Positions 59,092 to 64,000 of a stretch of DNA of 64,000 nt are shown one piece after another. Positions within the stretch are counted from its first letter, which is position 1. Each line of letters begins with the position of its first letter. Location: positions 123,374,131 to 123,438,130 of the forward strand of contig NC_135714.1 in assembly GCF_964656455.1 (NCBI RefSeq), given 5' to 3'. The notes below the pieces were generated by a model. That model did not search any database, was not told where the DNA came from, and worked only from the letters and a program-made list of their open reading frames with translations. Source of the DNA: Halichoerus grypus. Lineage: Eukaryota; Chordata; Mammalia; Carnivora; Phocidae. The position numbers and the translations under genes are program-made.

Positions 59092-61125
59092 TAAAAGCAT
59101 CAAGTAAAACAATAACTGCCTATAAATGGCAAAAGACTTACATTTTCTTATTTTGGTGACATACATTTTCAAAATTATGACTGATAACATTATTTCAGGA
59201 CATGTCAAGAATTTTAAAAATTATATATAATTTGGGGGACACTTACATTAACACATACCTAAAGAAATATAAAGTAAAGAAGGTTTAGTATTACTTCTTA
59301 TTTGACAATGTTTCCCATATAATTTAACATATCAAATAAGCCTAATTAGTTTAATATCTCCCTTTTTATAAGGAAAGGGAATGAATCCTTTGAGATTCCA
59401 GGGACCCTCTGAAAAAAAACCTAAGTTAGTTCACAGTTTAAAAGGCTTGGAATTTGGTTTTGGGCAGTTTGTGAAAAGTATCAAAATGTTTTGCACAGTT
59501 GACCAAATAGGATCACAGAAAATTATAAAACATTATTTAATTATTCATTTAACCAAAGTGACCAAAAGATTTCAAAGACAAATATAGAAGGTGACATGAC
59601 TGCAAAAAGCCTTAGTTCTTTTTTTAATTGAAGTATAATTAACATACAGTGCTATAGTAGTTTCAGGTGTACAATATAGTGATTCAACAATTCTGTGCAT
59701 TACTCACTGCTCATCACAGGAAGTATGCTCTTCATCCCCTTCACCTGTTTCACCCATCTCCCCACTCCCCCTTCCTCTCTGGCAACCACCAGTTTTTTTT
59801 TCTGTATTTAAGAATCTGGGTGGGTTTTTATTTGTTTGCTCTTTTAATAGAGAAAACTCAGCTTTTCTAAGTAATCAATGACCTGATAAAAACAAAACAC
59901 AGAATCTCTGCTAGACAAATTACATTAAAGGTAAACAAACTTTGTTTACAATTTCTTATTAAGAGTGGACCAATAATCCAGAAAATGTTGTCCTTTTAAC
60001 AGAGAGAAATTCTAATTTTGAATGAGTATATTTTGATATTAAAACTGATTTTTAAATAAATTCATTTTAATCTTAGCCAGCTTGACCACACATTAAAATT
60101 CTTTTTCAAAGATTTCTTTTCCACAAACTTTCTACAACTTACTGTTCTCTTACCGACAATGCACACCGTTCTTCCCTTGCCTCCTCCTCGTACACAGTCA
60201 TTTTTTCCCTCCTTATTGTTCCTACTAGTTGATTTTTACATATATTAATTAGAATTCTTAACCCTTAAAATCTTTAATTCCTAGTGAAAAACTAAGAAGT
60301 AGGCAATTGTGGACCAACAGATGTATAAATACATTTTATGCTATCTAGAAGCATATGCCCCTTTGAATAGTACAATCTTTCAGTGCGGCACGAGACATGG
60401 TTACTCACAGTCCTGAATTTATCTTTTGTTTCTCTGAAATAGGAAGCCAAAAGTAGATAAACCTCTGTTCAATGATTAGTGTTTTAGTGTTTTATCTTCC
60501 TTGGAAAATGATCCAGATATTTAATGAAATTCCCATGTTTAACTTAGCAAAACCTGACAGTTTCAAGTTACCAAAAAGATTTGTGGAAGCTACTTTTTTA
60601 AGTACACATACCATAAAACATAATTATGGCATCTAAAAACTCTTATCCCATTTTTATCTATCTTAATCATTTGTTCCCAACAATTATGTTTACATTACTC
60701 ACAAAAACTTTATGAGACATTAAGCAAAGTTAGTCATCACCTCAAGTGGATTTTCTTGCTAACAAGTTTTGTAACAGAGAGAACATGAATTTATTTCACT
60801 AATAAACCCAGGTGGAATCAGTTATTTATCGGCATTGTATTTAATGCTGATAACTCTGAAGGCATGCCTATTTTTATTAAACTGACAACTTAAGGAACTT
60901 TTATTTATCAAAGATTATCTCAGATCATGTGACCTTGAAAAAGATTTGGATTTGTTTACTTCATTTACATAAGCACTTATTTTTCTTTAAGCCAATTAAA
61001 TAGAGCTCTTTACAAATTAATTTTGCCAATATGATCCACAGGTAGAACAATATCACACCCCTGTAACATACATAACATACAAATAGGCACGCAGATCTTA
61101 TACCTTTTGTTTAAAAAATTTTAGC
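59092..61125. other. AT-rich intergenic DNA
   Basis: Apart from the L1 fragment at 59616-59830 I see no gene. Parts may be further degenerate ERV interior, but I could not confirm this. Confidence 0.4.
59616..59830 (-). mobile_element. L1 3'-end fragment (older subfamily)
   Basis: ttgaagtataattaacatac, gtttcaggtgtacaatatag, tgattcaacaattctgtgca and tctctggcaaccaccagt are antisense L1 3' UTR landmarks, distinct from the younger copy at 58144. Confidence 0.85.
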
Positions 61126-61129
61126 CATG

Positions 61130-61290
61130 TCTCAGGTATATTGGATTTGGGCTCACCTTAATGGCCTCATTTTCACTTGATTACCTCTGTAAAGACCTTA
61201 TCTCCAAACAAGGACACATTCTGAGGTACTGAGGGTTAGAAGGCCAACAGATGGATTTTGTGAGGGAGACACAGTTCAACCCATAACACC
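61130..61290 (-). mobile_element. MLT1-type MaLR LTR fragment
   Basis: gaccttatctccaaacaagg, acattctgaggtactgaggg, ttagaaggccaacagatgga and cagttcaacccataacacc follow antisense MLT1. Confidence 0.75.
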
Positions 61291-61342
61291 ATGTTCCAGA
61301 AATGGCATCACACTTCCTGAGGTCTTGGTTTCATTGTCTTAA

Positions 61343-61512
61343 AGTGGTGCTTCTCAAACTTCAGTGCGCCTCCAATCACTTGGGGACTTCACTACAGTAC
61401 AGATTCTGATTCAGTAGGTCTAGGGTGGGGCCCAAGATTCTAGATCTCTGATAAATTCCCAGGTAATGCTAATGCTGCCGATGCACGGGCCACACTTTGA
61501 AGGGCAAGGATC
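61343..61512. repeat. hAT-Charlie-type MER relic
   Basis: tgcttctcaaacttcagtgc, gattctgattcagtaggtct, agggtggggcccaagattct and gatgcacgggccacactttg. Same broad family as 36930-37085. Confidence 0.7.
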
Positions 61513-62227
61513 TAAAGCATGGTTTATAGGCTGTTTTAACTATAAGGACAGAATAGTATTACTGTCCTTGATGGAAACATGGATCTGCCTCCAAAAGGGA
61601 AAGAAGCAAATGTCCTATATCTTAATTCCAGGCTTGTGCTTAATTGAGTAGAATGTACACAAGAGCACAGAGTAAATATTTGCACATGGCAGTCAGTCTT
61701 CCTCAAGAAGCGAAGCTGGGGCTGCCCGCTGTTGTTACCACAGCTGTTGTTTTCATTTTCAGGAATAGCATCATAATCACACAAAAAAGTACAATATTTT
61801 CACGTACACTGGAATTCATCTATCTGTTCCAAATCAACTTAAACTGGCTTGCTAAGGCTATGTGTTCCATAAATAAAATATATGTTAGTTTTAAGCTGTG
61901 GAAATTGTGCCAAGATAGTATGTAGTAATAACAGAAAACTGTGAAGGACTCCTGTCAAGAGAAAACACTTTAAAAAGGAAAATATCACTATCTATAAATA
62001 TATTGAAATGTAGATATAGACTTGAAAAGAAATAGAAAATCACTTCTGTGTCGTATTGAGTTTTCAGAAATAAAGGTTTATACCTTTCTCTTACCACCAA
62101 GATATAATCATGTTACTTGGAGTTCTAAAAATATCTAGAATGATGTCAAAATGCGTTGGAAGCAACTTTTAATGCTGTTCACTAAAAGAATAATACTTAC
62201 TATCTGATTCAAATATTTATGCACTTT

Positions 62228-62480
62228 TTAGAGCCAGGGTTGCCCACTAGAACTTTCTGTGATGATAGAAATGTATTATACCTGCACTGTCTGATACAGT
62301 AGCCACTAGCCAGTCACACAGGGCCATCGAGCACTTGAAATGTGGCTGGTGCGACTGAGGAACTGAACGTTTAATTTTATTTAATTCTAATTAAATGTAA
62401 ATTTAAGTTACCAAAATGAAATAGAGTGTCTTCTTATATTGGCTACTTCAAAAACCAGAACTAAAGGCAATTCAGACAGT
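62228..62480. repeat. MER-type DNA transposon relic
   Basis: cccactagaactttctgtga, agtagccactagccag, gagcacttgaaatgtggctg and gtgcgactgaggaactgaac are landmarks of a common mammalian DNA-transposon relic. Exact family not assigned. Confidence 0.65.
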
Positions 62481-63689
62481 TCAGTTTAAGTGTTTTGATG
62501 AGATATTTGTTTGATAATCCCTTATATATAATTCACACTGAAATGCTTCACATTCCCTGTAACTTTGTTCTGTTTTGATCCTGTAGCTTATTCCAAATAG
62601 TGTACTGTACTGTTGCAGTACTAAAGAGTACCGTATACTCTGCTCTGAAATTTTTTACTTTGGCTTTTGACCAAAACCAATAAAATTTTTAACTCTGGGC
62701 ATAGTTTTATAGTACAGTGAAAATCCATTATGCAAGTGTGGAAACATGCATTGTAATAATGTGTATGCACATCTCTGAGTATACACAAGTGAAGAAGTAG
62801 CACCATACACACAGAATGTTGGGGGACAGAAGTCATGGTGGCTATCTCTTGTCATGTGCCAAACTTCCCAAAGTACAGACAGAGGAACCAGGGGCATGAG
62901 AGCGCCACTATGTGCTTTTGTTTTTAGTTGTATAAAATTCATGTGGAGGAGAAGAATTTGAGAGCAATAACCAACAACATTCAGAGAGAGAAAAATCAAA
63001 TCCATTAGGCTGTCTATAAGATTCAGTTCTGACAATTTTACCACATGCAACCTGAAGTAACTCTGAAGCATGAGCAAAGAGGTACAACCAAGCAGACTGT
63101 CAGGGGCCCAAAGAAATAGTGAAGAAAAGAGGTTTCCCTAAATGAAAGTAGACACAAAAGGCATAAGACAGTAGCAATTCATCTAAACCAAGTGTAAATA
63201 AGTAGGGGGTAAAAGTAGTAATATCTAATCCTTACATAGTGCCATATGCCAGGCACCTATTCAAAGTACCATAAAGAACTATGAAGGGTCTGAGAATTTC
63301 ACTCTACTTAGAAGCTAACGAATTAGCCTGCCACAATTTCATGAATGCTGGCAGAAGACATGACACTCCTGGTTCAGAGACAAAGGATAGTTGATTACTC
63401 AAAACAGTAGCCATAACCAGCATCTAGTTTTCTGAGCCCCAAATTCCGTAAAGTAACACAGAAAGGGCCAGATGGGTACTTGCACACGCAGTGGGTTGAG
63501 TTGCAGAAAAGGAACTTTGAGTGTAGGAGCACCAACTCTTTTATAATGGAAGCTACGCAAACCTATCTGATCTTTGCATGAGAGGGAGAAGCTACCTCTG
63601 TTTTCCTTGAAAAAACAGTTCAGAACAAAGGCATTCAGTGCTTCTGCTTTACAAGATGTGCAGAAACACAAAAGACCCATGAAGAACTG

Positions 63690-63860
63690 TCACCCAGTGG
63701 GCACTTTACAAATATTAACTCACTTAACTTTCTCAACAATCATGCGAGGTAGGTATTCTTATGCCATTTCACAAATGAGGACATGGAGGGACACAGCATT
63801 CCCATAACTATTAAGTGGTACAGTGAGAATTTGAACCCAACAATCGGGCTCTGGGAGTGG
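63690..63860 (-). repeat. MIR SINE
   Basis: ttaactcacttaactttctc, tgcgaggtaggtattcttat, tttcacaaatgaggacatgg and gaatttgaacccaacaatcg follow antisense MIR. Confidence 0.75.
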
Positions 63861-63861
63861 C

Positions 63862-64000
63862 ATTGTCCAACAGGAATATGATGTGAGCCCTGTGTATCAC
63901 TTAACATTTTCTAGTAGCCACGATAAAGAAGTAAAATAGGAAACAGGTGAAACTATTTTTAATAATATATTTTATATAACTCCATGTACCCAGAGTATGA
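63862..64000. repeat. MER-type DNA transposon relic, cut by window end
   Basis: cattgtccaacaggaatatg, tgtgagcc, ttttctagtagccacgataa and aaacaggtgaaactattttt are characteristic of an old DNA transposon relic that runs off the window. Confidence 0.6.

Noticed and set aside
1..64000. CRISPR arrays, operons or bacterial systems
   Set aside because: The window is mammalian genomic DNA with introns and SINEs; repeated motifs are interspersed SINEs, not spaced direct repeats.

Overview
This window is nuclear DNA from a mammal of the order Carnivora, most likely a caniform such as a seal, bear, mustelid or dog relative. About two dozen tRNA-derived Can-SINEs (SINEC) are scattered through it, many with target-site duplications (TSDs) still readable. 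It also holds carnivore-type L1 3' ends, old MIR, L2, MER5 and MaLR repeats, microsatellites and generally AT-rich unique sequence. Most of the short open frames are chance or lie inside repeats.

The only protein-coding gene I can support is the 3' part of HHIP (Hedgehog-interacting protein), on the plus strand. Nine exons lie between 14636 and 46175. They keep a continuous reading frame of 424 codons including the stop. If exon 5 begins at residue 278, the window encodes residues 278-700 of the usual 700-residue protein. They would be exons 5-13 of 13; the first four exons and the promoter lie left of the window. The exons cover most of the extracellular six-bladed beta-propeller, including the Hedgehog-binding loop with Asp383, then two EGF-like domains and the hydrophobic C-terminal tail.

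Layout. 1-14635: intron 4 (partial), with MIR/L2 relics, three Can-SINEs, a MER21C-like LTR, an MLT1-type LTR and a very short L1 insertion with its TSD. 14636-16236: exons 5-7, separated by a (GAAA)n tract, a 22-G run and an isolated CpG island. 16237-27357: exons 8-11, with a SINE cluster in intron 10. 27358-42628: the 15.3 kb intron 11, rich in Can-SINEs. 42629-46175: exons 12 and 13. 46176 to about 47400: probable 3' UTR. 47400-64000: intergenic DNA. No Can-SINE occurs from 45263 to 53662. From about 55925 to 58560 lies a broken minus-strand endogenous retrovirus (integrase, env, 3' LTR), interrupted by an L1 and two SINEs. The last 5 kb hold a second L1 3' end, an MLT1-type fragment, hAT-like MERs and a MIR.

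I found no prokaryotic-style operon, CRISPR array, functional RNA gene or convincing undescribed protein system. The observations most worth checking are the intragenic CpG island just upstream of exon 7, the microsatellite abutting the exon 6 splice donor, the nested retrovirus, a run of three hairpins in intron 8, and a pair of SINEs that share one TSD.
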